DNA from: Thermoplasmata archaeon
GTDB lineage: Archaea; Thermoplasmatota; Thermoplasmata; Thermoplasmatales; Thermoplasmataceae
NCBI GenBank assembly: GCA_021826795.1
Contig: JAKAYM010000010.1
Coordinates: 1-24,126 of the forward strand
Direction of reading: 5' to 3'
DNA length: 24,126 nucleotides
In this document: positions 1 through 7,618 of the stretch, in pieces
How positions within the stretch are numbered: position 1 is the stretch's first letter
How the letters are laid out: every line of letters begins with the position of its first letter
Made by a program: the position numbers and the translations under genes
Notes under the pieces: generated by a model
Database searches by the model: none
The model's input: the letters and a program-made list of their open reading frames with translations, nothing else
What the model was told of the DNA's origin: nothing

Positions 1-2091
1 GAACATTCATGCTATAAATCATCGAAGCTATACCTGAAAAAATATCTTTCAGGGCTAAAAAGCGATTATACAATACTTACCATGGAGGATGATGCCGGTG
101 TTATTTCATTTGATGATGAAAATGCATATGTTGTGAAAATGGAGAGCCATAACCATCCCAGTGCTATTGAGCCATATGGAGGGGCTGCAACCGGTGTAGG
201 TGGTATAATCAGGGACGTATTATGCATGGGTGCGCAGCCTGTGGCACTGGTTGATTCCCTGTATTTCGGAGACCCGGATAGTACAGGGGGACAGCTAACC
301 GAGCGTTTTATCATTAACCGTGTTGTGGCAGGTATTAGAGATTATGGGAACAGGGTAGGAATCCCTACCGTAGCAGGTTCTGTAAATTTCAACAGCATAT
401 ACAACGGGATTCCACTGGTAAACGCAGGCTGCATAGGCATTGTAAGAAAAGACCAGGTTGTAAGGAGCAGGATAAGCATCGAGGGAGACCTTCTCATTGT
501 TTGCGGTGGCAGAACAGGCAGGGATGGGATACACGGCGTTAATTTTGCATCAAAAATACTCAATACGGGAGATGAATCAAACAGGAATGCCGTGCAGCTG
601 GGAAACCCAATTATAAAGGAGCCACTGATCCATGCCATACTGGAGGCAAACGACGCTGGAATCATAGATGGTATGAAGGACCTGGGTGGTGGTGGATTAT
701 CCAGTGCAGTAAGTGAGATGCTATTTGCTGGGGGAATGTCTGGGGTAATAGAGCTGGATAAGGTGCTCCTGAAGGATACCAATATGGAGCCTTGGGAAAT
801 ATGGGTGAGTGAATCCCAGGAAAGAATGTTCCTTGCAATAAACCCCTCGAGGCTCCGGGAAATTGATGATATATTCAATAGATGGGGAATAGAGTACTCC
901 ATCATAGGAAAAACTGTGAAAAGCCCTAATCTTGTAATTAAATACAGAGATGAAAAAATACTGGACATGGAGCTTTCTTTCCTTACCGGTGGACCTGTTT
1001 ATGCCAGAAATTTCAAAAAACCTGAGATAGAAAAGAAAAGTATAATGGATAGAGAGCCGGAAAATTATAGAAAATTTATTTTTGATTTTCTTTCAAAACC
1101 AAATATATGCGCCAGGTTCAATATAGTTAGACAGTACGATTTCACAGTGCGAGGTTCAACCATTGTTAAACCATTTACCGGAATCCCCAACATGGAAACC
1201 CATTCTGATGCGACAATAATCAAGCCGCTGGAAAATTCATTCCAGGGGCTATGCATAACATCCGGATCCAGGCCTGAAATGGTGGGTATAGACGCATATA
1301 ATGGAACAATGCACACACTTTTCGAGGGGTATAAAAATATACTGAGCAGCGGCGGGATTCCACATTCTATCGTTGATGCGCTAAATTTCGGAAACCCGGA
1401 AAATCCTGAAACAATGTACAGATTTATAGAAACTCTCAGGGCAATTTCTGACTTTTGCAGAACCACAGGACTTCCACTTGTATCGGGAAATGTGAGTTTC
1501 TATAACGAAGCTGAAAAGGAAATACTTCCCACTCCCAATATGCTATTACTTGGAAAAATAAAGGATATCCGGGATTCCAAGACCGTGGAAATAAAAGGAG
1601 AAGGAAATCCATTATACCTTATAGGTACCGTTATACCGGATCTTGCCGGAAGCCAGTATTCATCTGAAATGGGCAATGTGCACACCATGCTTCCTGAAGC
1701 GAATATAAAGGAACTTATGGCCCTGCGTGATGGCATAGTTAAATCAATGGATTATATAAAATCAATGCATGATATATCCGGAGGCGGATTAATAGTTGCA
1801 CTTCTGGAAATGGCATTCGGAAGCAGCTTCGGTATTGATGTTGATATTACCGAAATACCGGGAAGGACAAATGAAAAACTATTTTCAGAACTGGGAACAG
1901 GCATGCTCATAGAAGTGGCTTCAGAAAACGAGGAAAAATTCCTGAAATCATTCCCGGGAATACCATTAAGAAAGATAGGCAGGACTTCAAAAAATGGAAT
2001 AAAATTGAAAGAAAAGGGCAGATATATACTTTCAGAGGAGATTGAAACACTGAGGGGGCTTTGGGAAACCGGGCTGGATAAATACCTGTGA
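1..2091 (+). CDS. purL: Phosphoribosylformylglycinamidine synthase PurL, 5' truncated by window edge
   Basis: Catalytic subunit of the ATP-dependent conversion of FGAR to FGAM with ammonia delivered by PurQ, the fourth step of purine synthesis in the cytosol. The frame is open from base 1, before the first ATG at 82, and already encodes the family's EHSCYKSSK-type N-terminal motif, so the true start lies outside the window. Next come the ATP/Mg-binding signature MESHNHPSAIEPYGGAATG, the loop GRTGRDGIHG, the glycine-rich DLGGGGLSSAVSEM, a SESQERM motif and, in the second half, DISGGGLIVALLEMAF, the paired AIRS-like repeats of small-type PurL. 696 residues are visible, close to the usual 700-760. 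purB lies 2.9 kb downstream, but the transposase relic and hypothetical genes between them argue against one operon. The family assignment is firm. Confidence 0.96.
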   Translation, partial: EHSCYKSSKLYLKKYLSGLKSDYTILTMEDDAGVISFDDENAYVVKMESHNHPSAIEPYGGAATGVGGIIRDVLCMGAQPVALVDSLYFGDPDSTGGQLTERFIINRVVAGIRDYGNRVGIPTVAGSVNFNSIYNGIPLVNAGCIGIVRKDQVVRSRISIEGDLLIVCGGRTGRDGIHGVNFASKILNTGDESNRNAVQLGNPIIKEPLIHAILEANDAGIIDGMKDLGGGGLSSAVSEMLFAGGMSGVIELDKVLLKDTNMEPWEIWVSESQERMFLAINPSRLREIDDIFNRWGIEYSIIGKTVKSPNLVIKYRDEKILDMELSFLTGGPVYARNFKKPEIEKKSIMDREPENYRKFIFDFLSKPNICARFNIVRQYDFTVRGSTIVKPFTGIPNMETHSDATIIKPLENSFQGLCITSGSRPEMVGIDAYNGTMHTLFEGYKNILSSGGIPHSIVDALNFGNPENPETMYRFIETLRAISDFCRTTGLPLVSGNVSFYNEAEKEILPTPNMLLLGKIKDIRDSKTVEIKGEGNPLYLIGTVIPDLAGSQYSSEMGNVHTMLPEANIKELMALRDGIVKSMDYIKSMHDISGGGLIVALLEMAFGSSFGIDVDITEIPGRTNEKLFSELGTGMLIEVASENEEKFLKSFPGIPLRKIGRTSKNGIKLKEKGRYILSEEIETLRGLWETGLDKYL

Positions 2092-2177
2092 TTATATTAG
2101 GCTATTTATAATAATAAATCATCTTCTTTAAGCGGGTATTGTGGTTGTATACAATAAATTATGTGTAAATATAAACC

Positions 2178-2213
2178 CCCTGTTAATAATGAAATGATCA
2201 TTAAATAACAGGG
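2178..2213. repeat. 8-bp inverted repeat downstream of purL
   Basis: CCCTGTTA (2178-2185) is matched by its exact reverse complement TAACAGGG (2206-2213), with 20 bases between that include the palindrome TGATCA. It begins 86 nt after the purL stop and has no T-run, so it is a weak terminator candidate. It could equally be an end of the vanished element whose transposase relic follows. Confidence 0.4.
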
Positions 2214-2249
2214 AGAAATACCTCTTTTGAATCCAGGAGGTAATAAAAT

Positions 2250-2477
2250 ATGGAATATTGGTTATAGATACTTTAAACTTATACTAAGATAAAAGAAAAG
2301 GAGTTGGAAATGATAGATAAGTGTACCGGTAAAATATTTAAATGTAGCAATATAAAGGAGGCTATAAACAAATTCAATTAGCTTAAGAATAAGTGGAATG
2401 GCAGGCATCCCGATGAAATATACAATACTGAGAGAAAGATGATTAGTACAATACTTATCAACATAATTAACCGGTAA
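2250..2477 (+). pseudogene. Relic of an IS256/mutator-type transposase C-terminal region
   Basis: One frame reads through this stretch with in-frame stops at 2265, 2274 and 2379 and a final stop at 2475. Between the stops the text is protein-like: TYTKIKEKELEMIDKCTGKI, then FKCSNIKEAINKFN, then LKNKWNGRHPDEIYNTERKM after the internal TAG. The order (basic helix, a short x-I-F-x step, an A-x-x-x-F/L-x-x-L-K-x-K-W unit, then a YP-like motif and acidic helix) resembles the region of IS256-family transposases just before their C-terminal catalytic part. A piece from 2310 to 2381 could still be translated (23 aa after a GGAG-like site) but is probably meaningless. No DDE catalytic residues remain. 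The family call is from pattern memory and is moderately sure; the decay itself is directly visible. Confidence 0.5.
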
Positions 2478-2485
2478 AATATTTA
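2325..2485 (+). repeat. 16-bp direct repeat pair spanning the transposase relic
   Basis: ACCGGTAAAATATTTA occurs at 2325-2340 and again, perfectly, at 2470-2485, a start-to-start distance of 145 bp. The first copy is inside the relic reading frame (TGKIF) and the second covers its last stop, so the pair may reflect recombination or slippage during decay of the element. Confidence 0.6.
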
Positions 2486-2502
2486 CTAATATTGTTACCG
2501 AA

Positions 2503-2510
2503 ATATATAT
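2503..2510 (+). promoter_or_regulatory. TATA-like box for the 2561 gene
   Basis: ATATATAT lies in an A/T-rich context with its centre about 25 nt before base 2532. A transcript starting there would begin at or next to the ATA codon at 2531, which heads the better signal-peptide reading of the gene. Confidence 0.35.
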
Positions 2511-2560
2511 AGTCATGCATTAATTTCATTATAAATAAAAAGGCCATTTTAGGGATAGTT

Positions 2561-3199
2561 ATGTCAGCCATATTTATAGCCTCTGGATTTGCCATTACTG
2601 TTAACAGTTCAGGCAGCAGTAGTCAGGTAGTTAGAAGTCCATCATATGCTGCAACTGTAAATATTACTGAAAACGTGTTTGATGTTAACCTTAGGGAAAA
2701 GGCATTTTATAATTCAATCTATAAAAATTATTTTCAGAATCATCAGAAAAATTGCATAAGCAAGATGATAAATGCAGTTAATGCGGCAACGTTGTTCCTT
2801 AATACTATACTTGCGGTAACAGGTATATCAATACCCAACCTGTCATGGTTATTTTCAACAACACAGGAGACTAACGCAAATAAAATAAGTAATGGCTATG
2901 AAATAACAGTAAATGCAGGAAGAGTAATAAGGGCCGAAGTCAGTGTATACTGGCCATCAATCTCTTATGGTTACTGGACATTTTTATGGGGATTCATACC
3001 GGAATATCACACAAGAAATGTCTATGAATTTGGAAGCTGCTTTGATGAATACTTTGAACAAAATGAGGGTGGCACTATTAATAATCCTCATTACAATTGG
3101 ATACAGTATTCCAGTACATTCAAAATTACAGATAGTGACCTAAAGCTGACAGAATTTGAAAATGGTAAGTACGAAATTCAAATAAGTGAGGTGTTTTAA
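2561..3199 (+). CDS. Hypothetical exported protein
   Basis: I do not recognise this 212-residue protein. From the ATG at 2561 it opens with a short hydrophobic stretch (MSAIFIASGFAITV) followed by a Ser-rich segment, as in a signal peptide. The in-frame codons just upstream, 2531-2560, encode IN-KKAILGIV, which would supply the missing basic n-region and extend the hydrophobic core, so the true start may be a non-ATG codon at 2528-2533; the alternative is ATG 2561 with a weak AGGGA five bases upstream. A second hydrophobic helix is seen at about residues 66-95 (NAVNAATLFLNTILAVTGIS), then an aromatic-rich part with SVYWPSISYGYWTFLWGF at about 127-144. Two cysteines are visible (NCISK, GSCFD). 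The C-terminal third looks beta-rich. Its neighbour at 3344 is also membrane anchored, suggesting related cell-surface roles; this is inference. Confidence 0.6.
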   Translation: MSAIFIASGFAITVNSSGSSSQVVRSPSYAATVNITENVFDVNLREKAFYNSIYKNYFQNHQKNCISKMINAVNAATLFLNTILAVTGISIPNLSWLFSTTQETNANKISNGYEITVNAGRVIRAEVSVYWPSISYGYWTFLWGFIPEYHTRNVYEFGSCFDEYFEQNEGGTINNPHYNWIQYSSTFKITDSDLKLTEFENGKYEIQISEVF

Positions 3200-3343
3200 C
3201 TTGGACAATATGAAGTATACTAGAAATAGCCATGAATATATTACATCTATTTCCTCAATATCCTTATCTTTCCTTACCTCAAATAAAGAAATAATTTAAT
3301 ATTCCAGATGATAGTGTATAATCTATAAACTGGAGGTGGTTGG

Positions 3344-3916
3344 TTGATTGATAAAAAACAAAAAAAATTTATAAAAATATTAACAGTATTGATCATAATA
3401 AGTATTACTGTAGCCTATATAGGATATAATTTAAGCACAGAACCAAATAATATAAAGACGGTTAATTCTAATAATATACCCAAAATTATGGAGGAAGATC
3501 AATGCATAATGGGTAAATTCTATGATAATATTACGCAGCACGGTATCAAATCTGAATTCCTCATAATAGCACATATCCCAAACAGGTACTATCACCCTAA
3601 AGTTCAGGTATTCCTCACAATCTCGACTTATAAAATTGGGCAAAAGTTGAATTTTCCTATAAGCGATACATCAATTGTTATTAACAATATAAATATGCAC
3701 ATAAATAATAATAAAACCAGTGATACAAGCTCCACATATATTTGCAATTATTCCATAGGGCAACCTATTGGCTTCAATTTGCCCAGGTATGGAAATAATA
3801 GCATAAACTTAAGCTTCAGCATAACACCCGTTTATGAAATAAATTTCGTACATTACAGTGGTAAGGCAAAACAAGTTGATTTTAGATTCAATCTCACTGG
3901 TATAAGAACCACGTGA
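3344..3916 (+). CDS. Hypothetical membrane-anchored protein, TTG start
   Basis: I do not recognise this 190-residue protein. The start is TTG at 3344, supported by a strong GGAGGTG Shine-Dalgarno at 3332-3338 with 5-nt spacing; no ATG exists in frame near the N-terminus. Residues 1-9 are lysine-rich and are followed by one hydrophobic helix (ILTVLIIISITVAYIGY, about 12-28), giving a signal anchor with the rest outside the cell. The outer part has several N-x-S/T sequons (NIT, NKT, NYS, NLS, NLT) and beta-strand-like patterning. The architecture, short basic N-terminus, single helix ending in a tyrosine and an Asn-rich ectodomain, is like that of the proteins at 18171 and 18995, but no clear sequence identity is visible, so kinship is only a guess. 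Confidence 0.65.
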   Translation: MIDKKQKKFIKILTVLIIISITVAYIGYNLSTEPNNIKTVNSNNIPKIMEEDQCIMGKFYDNITQHGIKSEFLIIAHIPNRYYHPKVQVFLTISTYKIGQKLNFPISDTSIVINNINMHINNNKTSDTSSTYICNYSIGQPIGFNLPRYGNNSINLSFSITPVYEINFVHYSGKAKQVDFRFNLTGIRTT

Positions 3917-4044
3917 AAATAATTGTCATTATGGGAAATCTGTAATGTCTATTATATGTGTGGTTTCTGGATTTGATGCACATGCCCATGACCATAAAGT
4001 ATGAAACTTGACGTTGTATGCTGTAGCATCAGTATCCATGGAAA

Positions 4045-4052
4045 TTTATAAT
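4045..4052 (+). promoter_or_regulatory. TATA-like box for the 4074 gene
   Basis: TTTATAAT is centred 25-26 nt before the ATG at 4074, the spacing expected for a leaderless archaeal transcript, and no Shine-Dalgarno precedes that ATG. It is the main reason for choosing 4074 over upstream start codons. Confidence 0.55.
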
Positions 4053-4073
4053 ACTATTAGTCGATACTGGATT

Positions 4074-4328
4074 ATGTCTGATTATATACACAAATTAAAA
4101 TTCATGGAGGAAAAAAACCTGACTCTGGAAATAAGCTACAGGCTCAATTATGAGGATAAGGCATGTGGCTCAATAAGGATATTCTCCGGTGAGATTGATC
4201 CGGAAAAGGATAATTATGAACTTTACATGGAATTAATTGAGTGTGGGCTAACAGAAGAAGCGGTTAATAAAAGAGTTGAGAAGATGGAAGAGGAAATCAA
4301 CCAGAATAAAATAGACCTGTCGCTTTAA
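4074..4328 (+). CDS. Small acidic hypothetical protein
   Basis: I do not recognise this 84-residue protein (MSDYIHKLKFMEEKN...). The frame is open further upstream, with a TTG at 4008 and an ATG at 4038, but a TATA-like box at 4045-4052 would place the transcript start at about 4074, after both, so I take the ATG at 4074. The product has no signal peptide or membrane segment. A beta-rich middle (LTLEISYRLNYEDKACGSIR) is followed by an acidic, probably helical C-terminus with many Glu/Lys (LTEEAVNKRVEKMEEEI). It looks like a soluble cytosolic protein, unlike its exported neighbours. The membrane protein at 4364 begins 35 nt after its stop. Confidence 0.6.
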   Translation: MSDYIHKLKFMEEKNLTLEISYRLNYEDKACGSIRIFSGEIDPEKDNYELYMELIECGLTEEAVNKRVEKMEEEINQNKIDLSL

Positions 4329-4363
4329 CAAAAAACTAAATAACAATCTTAAATGTGAAATAA

Positions 4364-4882
4364 ATGATAAGCAGGAAAGTCCTGGTGGGAATTGTTCTAA
4401 TAATAGCTGGAATAGCACTGGTAATACCTGGAGTTGCGGTTATTACGTCAGAGCCATCAGGAAATACCGTAATACATTACTCAGGAGATATTTATACATC
4501 GCCTGAGTTCAATTTTACCGAAAGCAAAATTCTCATAATAGTTTCTTCTGATACATCCTCTGCAGGGCTTGTCAACTGTACAGATTTCAAAGCCGACGCC
4601 GGTAAATTTAACTCTTCCAGCATTCATAATTACACTGTACCACCTGCAAGACAGATTGATGGAGAACCCATGTATGAAAATCTTAACGGAACCTACAGGT
4701 ATGTAGTGGTTTCTGGCAGCAGACCTACATTAGACTACAATTTTATTTCGCATTCCGAAATCAGAAATGTTACAGATGCCAGTTACATAACTGCTGCGGG
4801 ATCACTTCTTACAGGTGCAGGCATAATAATTACAATGGTTACAATACTTTTCGCAAAAATAAATTCCCGGAAGCCTAGATGA
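4364..4882 (+). CDS. Hypothetical membrane protein with two terminal helices
   Basis: I do not recognise this 172-residue protein. It begins MISRKVLVGIVLIIAGIALV, a basic start plus one hydrophobic helix (about 6-28), and ends with a second helix (about 143-164, LLTGAGIIITMVTILFA) followed by the basic tail KINSRKPR. The roughly 115 residues between are hydrophilic, contain several N-x-S/T sites (NFT, NCT, NSS, NYT, NGT, NVT) and should face outward if both termini are inside. Most of that loop looks beta-rich. There is no Shine-Dalgarno; an A/T-rich CTAAATAA about 25 nt upstream could serve as TATA box. A surface-exposed hairpin-topology protein is the most that can be said. Confidence 0.65.
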   Translation: MISRKVLVGIVLIIAGIALVIPGVAVITSEPSGNTVIHYSGDIYTSPEFNFTESKILIIVSSDTSSAGLVNCTDFKADAGKFNSSSIHNYTVPPARQIDGEPMYENLNGTYRYVVVSGSRPTLDYNFISHSEIRNVTDASYITAAGSLLTGAGIIITMVTILFAKINSRKPR

Positions 4883-4948
4883 GTTCATTATTTATCTCAT
4901 GAAATGGTATATGTATATTCTACCGGATCGCCATAGCAACAAAAAAAA

Positions 4949-4956
4949 CTTTAAAC
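4949..4956 (+). promoter_or_regulatory. TATA-like box of purB
   Basis: CTTTAAAC is centred about 23 nt before the purB ATG at 4975, and no Shine-Dalgarno is seen, so a leaderless transcript is likely. Confidence 0.4.
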
Positions 4957-4974
4957 TAAATGTAATAGGCTTAC

Positions 4975-6342
4975 ATGATAGTTTCACCACTGGATTACAG
5001 ATATGGTAGGGAAGAAGTAAAATCCATATTTTCGGAGAAAACAAGATTAAACATAATGCTTAACGTAGAGAGCGCCATTGCACAGGCAGAATCATATTAT
5101 GGGCTTATACCTGAGAAGGCATATCTTGATATTAAAAAAGTGGTGGATTCAAATGAAGTGCAGCTTTCAAGGGTTAAGGAAATTGAGAGCTCCATAAACC
5201 ATGACGTAATGTCCATAGTCGAGGCACTCACAGAAAAATGTACAGAAGGGAGGAATTATGTTCACTTTGGTGTTACATCAAATGATATAAATGACTCCGC
5301 TTCAGCAATACAAATAAAGAGGACAATAAACATCGTTGTATCAGACCTGGTAGGTCTCAACAGGGTCCTGATAAAACTAATAAGGGAGAACATGGAAACA
5401 ATTATGGTTGGAAGAACACACGGGCAGCATGCGTCGCCCATAACACTGGGATTGAAGTTTTCGGTTTACCTTACCGAGGTCAACAGGCATCTTGAACGTA
5501 TAATGGAAGCCAGAAAGCGAATGATTGCCGGAAAAATTCTTGGTCCAGTGGGTACAGGTGCTGCTCTCGGACCAATGGCACTCCAGATACAGGAAAAGGT
5601 ATGTGAAATCCTGGGTATCACGCACGAAACTGCATCGACCCAGATAGTGGGGAGGGATAGGTATATAGAATTTTTATCCATAATTAACAATATATCTGTA
5701 TCCATGGAGAAATTTGCCACAGAGATTAGAAATCTCCAGAGACCGGAGATATATGAACTTTCTGAGTATTTCGATAGTGATAAGCAGGTAGGCTCCAGCT
5801 CTATGCCATCCAAACGCAATCCAGTCGTGTCAGAAAACATTGTAAGCCTTGCAAGGTTACTGCGCTCGTTTATAATACCGGAATATGAAGCCGGTGTACA
5901 GTGGCATGAAAGAGATCTGACAAACAGTGCACTTGAGAGATTTACAATTCCCTATGCTTCCATACTTGCCGATGATATAATAACAAAGATGACAGGCGTA
6001 TTTTCACATTTGTTCATCAACAGGGAAGAAATGAGACATAGAGTGTACGAAGACCAGTTCATAATGTCTGAAAGTGTAACAATTGCCCTGACAAGAAATG
6101 GAGTTCCAAGGCAGGAATCCCATGAATTCGTTCGAAAATCTTCTATGTTTGCATACGAGAATAAAGTAACATTTAAGGAAGCGTTATTAAAAAACGGCAT
6201 ATTGAACTATATAAATAAGGATAAACTGGATGAGGCAATGAATCCTGAGAAATTCACAGGAAGTTCAAGGGAAATCTGTGAAATTGCAATTAAAAATTCA
6301 GAAAATTTTGAGAAATTTTTATCGGGTGAATTATATGATTGA
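4975..6342 (+). CDS. purB: Adenylosuccinate lyase
   Basis: Releases fumarate from adenylosuccinate (giving AMP) and from SAICAR (giving AICAR), two steps of purine synthesis. The 455-residue length is normal for the short archaeal/Bacillus type. The fumarase/aspartase-superfamily signatures are present in order: TSNDINDSA near residue 100, GRTHGQHASPIT with the conserved His pair near 145-152, and the flexible catalytic loop GSSSMPSKRNP near 275, containing the serine thought to act as base. The N-terminus SPLDYRYGREE also matches PurB. The start at 4975 fits a TATA-like box 23 nt upstream. The 3' end overlaps the next gene by 8 nt, so the two are probably co-transcribed. Confidence 0.97.
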   Translation: MIVSPLDYRYGREEVKSIFSEKTRLNIMLNVESAIAQAESYYGLIPEKAYLDIKKVVDSNEVQLSRVKEIESSINHDVMSIVEALTEKCTEGRNYVHFGVTSNDINDSASAIQIKRTINIVVSDLVGLNRVLIKLIRENMETIMVGRTHGQHASPITLGLKFSVYLTEVNRHLERIMEARKRMIAGKILGPVGTGAALGPMALQIQEKVCEILGITHETASTQIVGRDRYIEFLSIINNISVSMEKFATEIRNLQRPEIYELSEYFDSDKQVGSSSMPSKRNPVVSENIVSLARLLRSFIIPEYEAGVQWHERDLTNSALERFTIPYASILADDIITKMTGVFSHLFINREEMRHRVYEDQFIMSESVTIALTRNGVPRQESHEFVRKSSMFAYENKVTFKEALLKNGILNYINKDKLDEAMNPEKFTGSSREICEIAIKNSENFEKFLSGELYD

Positions 6343-6919
6343 GAATTTTGAAGAAACGCAAAAATACAAACTTATATTAAATGAAATTAACGGAGAGGAA
6401 AAATCAATAACAGGTATCCAGAAATCTCTGGAGGATAAGGGAATAAACATGCACAGACTGGTGCTCACAGGCTATCTCAATGCCATGGTAGAACTGGGTA
6501 TGTTGAAGGAGAAAGCGATAAAACCCGCAAGAATATTTTCCTATACAGGGCAGAACAAACATGATATTTACAGCATTGTTGGTTCTACAATGAAAAAAAT
6601 GGATGAGCAGAATTCTGGATACAACTCTCTTCTGGTGCTTTATTATTTATTCGAAAGGCCTATATTCACAAGGGAACTGGAAAAATGCAATGTAAATATC
6701 CCTGCTAAAGATGTGCGGACCATCAATTCTCAGTACAGAAACGAATATATTAAAAAACTGGGAGAGTTGAACATAAAGATACCCCAGAGCAGCGTGCTTC
6801 TGGAACCTGTTGATTTAGACAGAACTGGTGTTACAAAACTTCTTAACTATATACTATCAAATGAGTATGATCTGAAAAAATATATGATAGTAAATACCAA
6901 TCAGAAAACACTTGATTAA
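6335..6919 (+). CDS. Possible winged-helix DNA-binding protein, function unknown
   Basis: The start is taken as ATG 6335, overlapping the purB stop by 8 nt with a GGGTGA site nearby in purB; an in-frame ATG at 6278 would lie well inside purB and encodes only low-complexity residues. The 194-residue product has no membrane segment. Residues 10-60 read as three helices with a helix-turn-helix-like arrangement (KLILNEINGEEKSITGIQKS, then NMHRLVLTGYLNAMVELGML) and end in a basic hairpin (EKAIKPARIFSYT), which resembles a winged helix. Residues 95-145 (LLVLYYLFERPIFTRELEKC...) could be a second such unit. I do not recognise a named family. The overlap with purB suggests a role tied to purine metabolism or simply shared transcription; both are inference. 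Confidence 0.6.
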   Translation: MIENFEETQKYKLILNEINGEEKSITGIQKSLEDKGINMHRLVLTGYLNAMVELGMLKEKAIKPARIFSYTGQNKHDIYSIVGSTMKKMDEQNSGYNSLLVLYYLFERPIFTRELEKCNVNIPAKDVRTINSQYRNEYIKKLGELNIKIPQSSVLLEPVDLDRTGVTKLLNYILSNEYDLKKYMIVNTNQKTLD

Positions 6920-6960
6920 TAAAAGTTATATCCAGCGAATCAATTATTAAGTTGATATCT

Positions 6961-7617
6961 ATGACGATATATACATATGTTCTGGCTTACAAGCTGAATG
7001 GCAGATTCTGGTCACTTCCCATGGATGAGAGGAAAAATATAAATAAAAATATTATGGATTTCATAGATAATTATCGTAAAAATTTAATCAGCATAAAATA
7101 CTACAAATCAATAAGACACGATAATGATGTATTGTTCTGGTCTGCATCCGAGGACCCGATCAAGCTTGAAAGATTAAAGGAGGGGCTTAACTCGGTTTTC
7201 GGGATTTATGGAAAGACCCAGTACAGCATGTTTTCTCTTTACGAGCATTCTCCGTATACCAATGCAAGCAAGAGTCTGGAAGATACACTTAAAACGGAAC
7301 CAAAAAAATATTTTGTGGCATATCCAATGAGCAAGGATCGTGAATGGTATCTGATAAACTACGAAGAAAGAAAGAAAATCCTTGCCGGCCATATCGGCAC
7401 TGCAAGAAGCGATAAGGAAAGCCCAGGGATAATATCCTATACCACTTATTCATTTGGTTTGGGTGATCAGGAATTCGTGGTACTCTATGAGCTTGATGAT
7501 CTAAGCGCCTGGTCACATGTTACGGAAAAATTACGGGAGGTAATGGCCAGAAAATGGATAATAAACGAGGCCCCCATATTCGTAGGCATATATAATGGAA
7601 ATGATCTGGTGACTTAA
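6961..7617 (+). CDS. Chlorite dismutase-family heme protein (HemQ/ChdC-like)
   Basis: The C-terminal half carries the family pattern in order: YPMSKDREWY, an EERKKILAGHIGTAR helix, FGLGDQEFVVLYELDDLSAW and a final PIFVGIY. H144 (in AGHIGTAR) is at the place of the proximal heme ligand; Y121 and K125 of YPMSK match the tyrosine and lysine that coproheme decarboxylases of Gram-positive bacteria use around the propionates. The usual length is about 220-250 and this protein has 218 residues. True chlorite dismutation is unlikely; coproheme decarboxylation or another heme or peroxide role is more probable, and archaeal members remain poorly assigned. I chose ATG 6961 over the in-frame TTG at 6952. 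The rhodanese starts one base after its stop, so the two are surely one operon, perhaps with purB. Confidence 0.85.
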   Translation: MTIYTYVLAYKLNGRFWSLPMDERKNINKNIMDFIDNYRKNLISIKYYKSIRHDNDVLFWSASEDPIKLERLKEGLNSVFGIYGKTQYSMFSLYEHSPYTNASKSLEDTLKTEPKKYFVAYPMSKDREWYLINYEERKKILAGHIGTARSDKESPGIISYTTYSFGLGDQEFVVLYELDDLSAWSHVTEKLREVMARKWIINEAPIFVGIYNGNDLVT

Positions 7618-7618
7618 T

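Noticed and set aside
82..2091. purL starting at ATG 82
   Set aside because: The frame is open to base 1 and the upstream codons encode conserved PurL N-terminal residues, so 82 is an internal methionine.
3210..3299. 29-codon frame between the 2561 and 3344 genes
   Set aside because: There is no Shine-Dalgarno, no recognisable motif and a Ser/Ile-biased composition; chance is sufficient.
4008..4073. Longer form of the small acidic protein from TTG 4008 or ATG 4038
   Set aside because: The TATA-like box at 4045-4052 lies within this extension and points to a leaderless start at ATG 4074.
6278..6334. N-terminal extension of the gene after purB
   Set aside because: It lies inside purB and encodes only low-complexity residues; ATG 6335 at the purB stop is the natural coupled start.
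6961..7617. Genuine chlorite dismutase activity
   Set aside because: Family membership alone does not imply it; the YPMSK motif and archaeal context fit a coproheme or heme role better.
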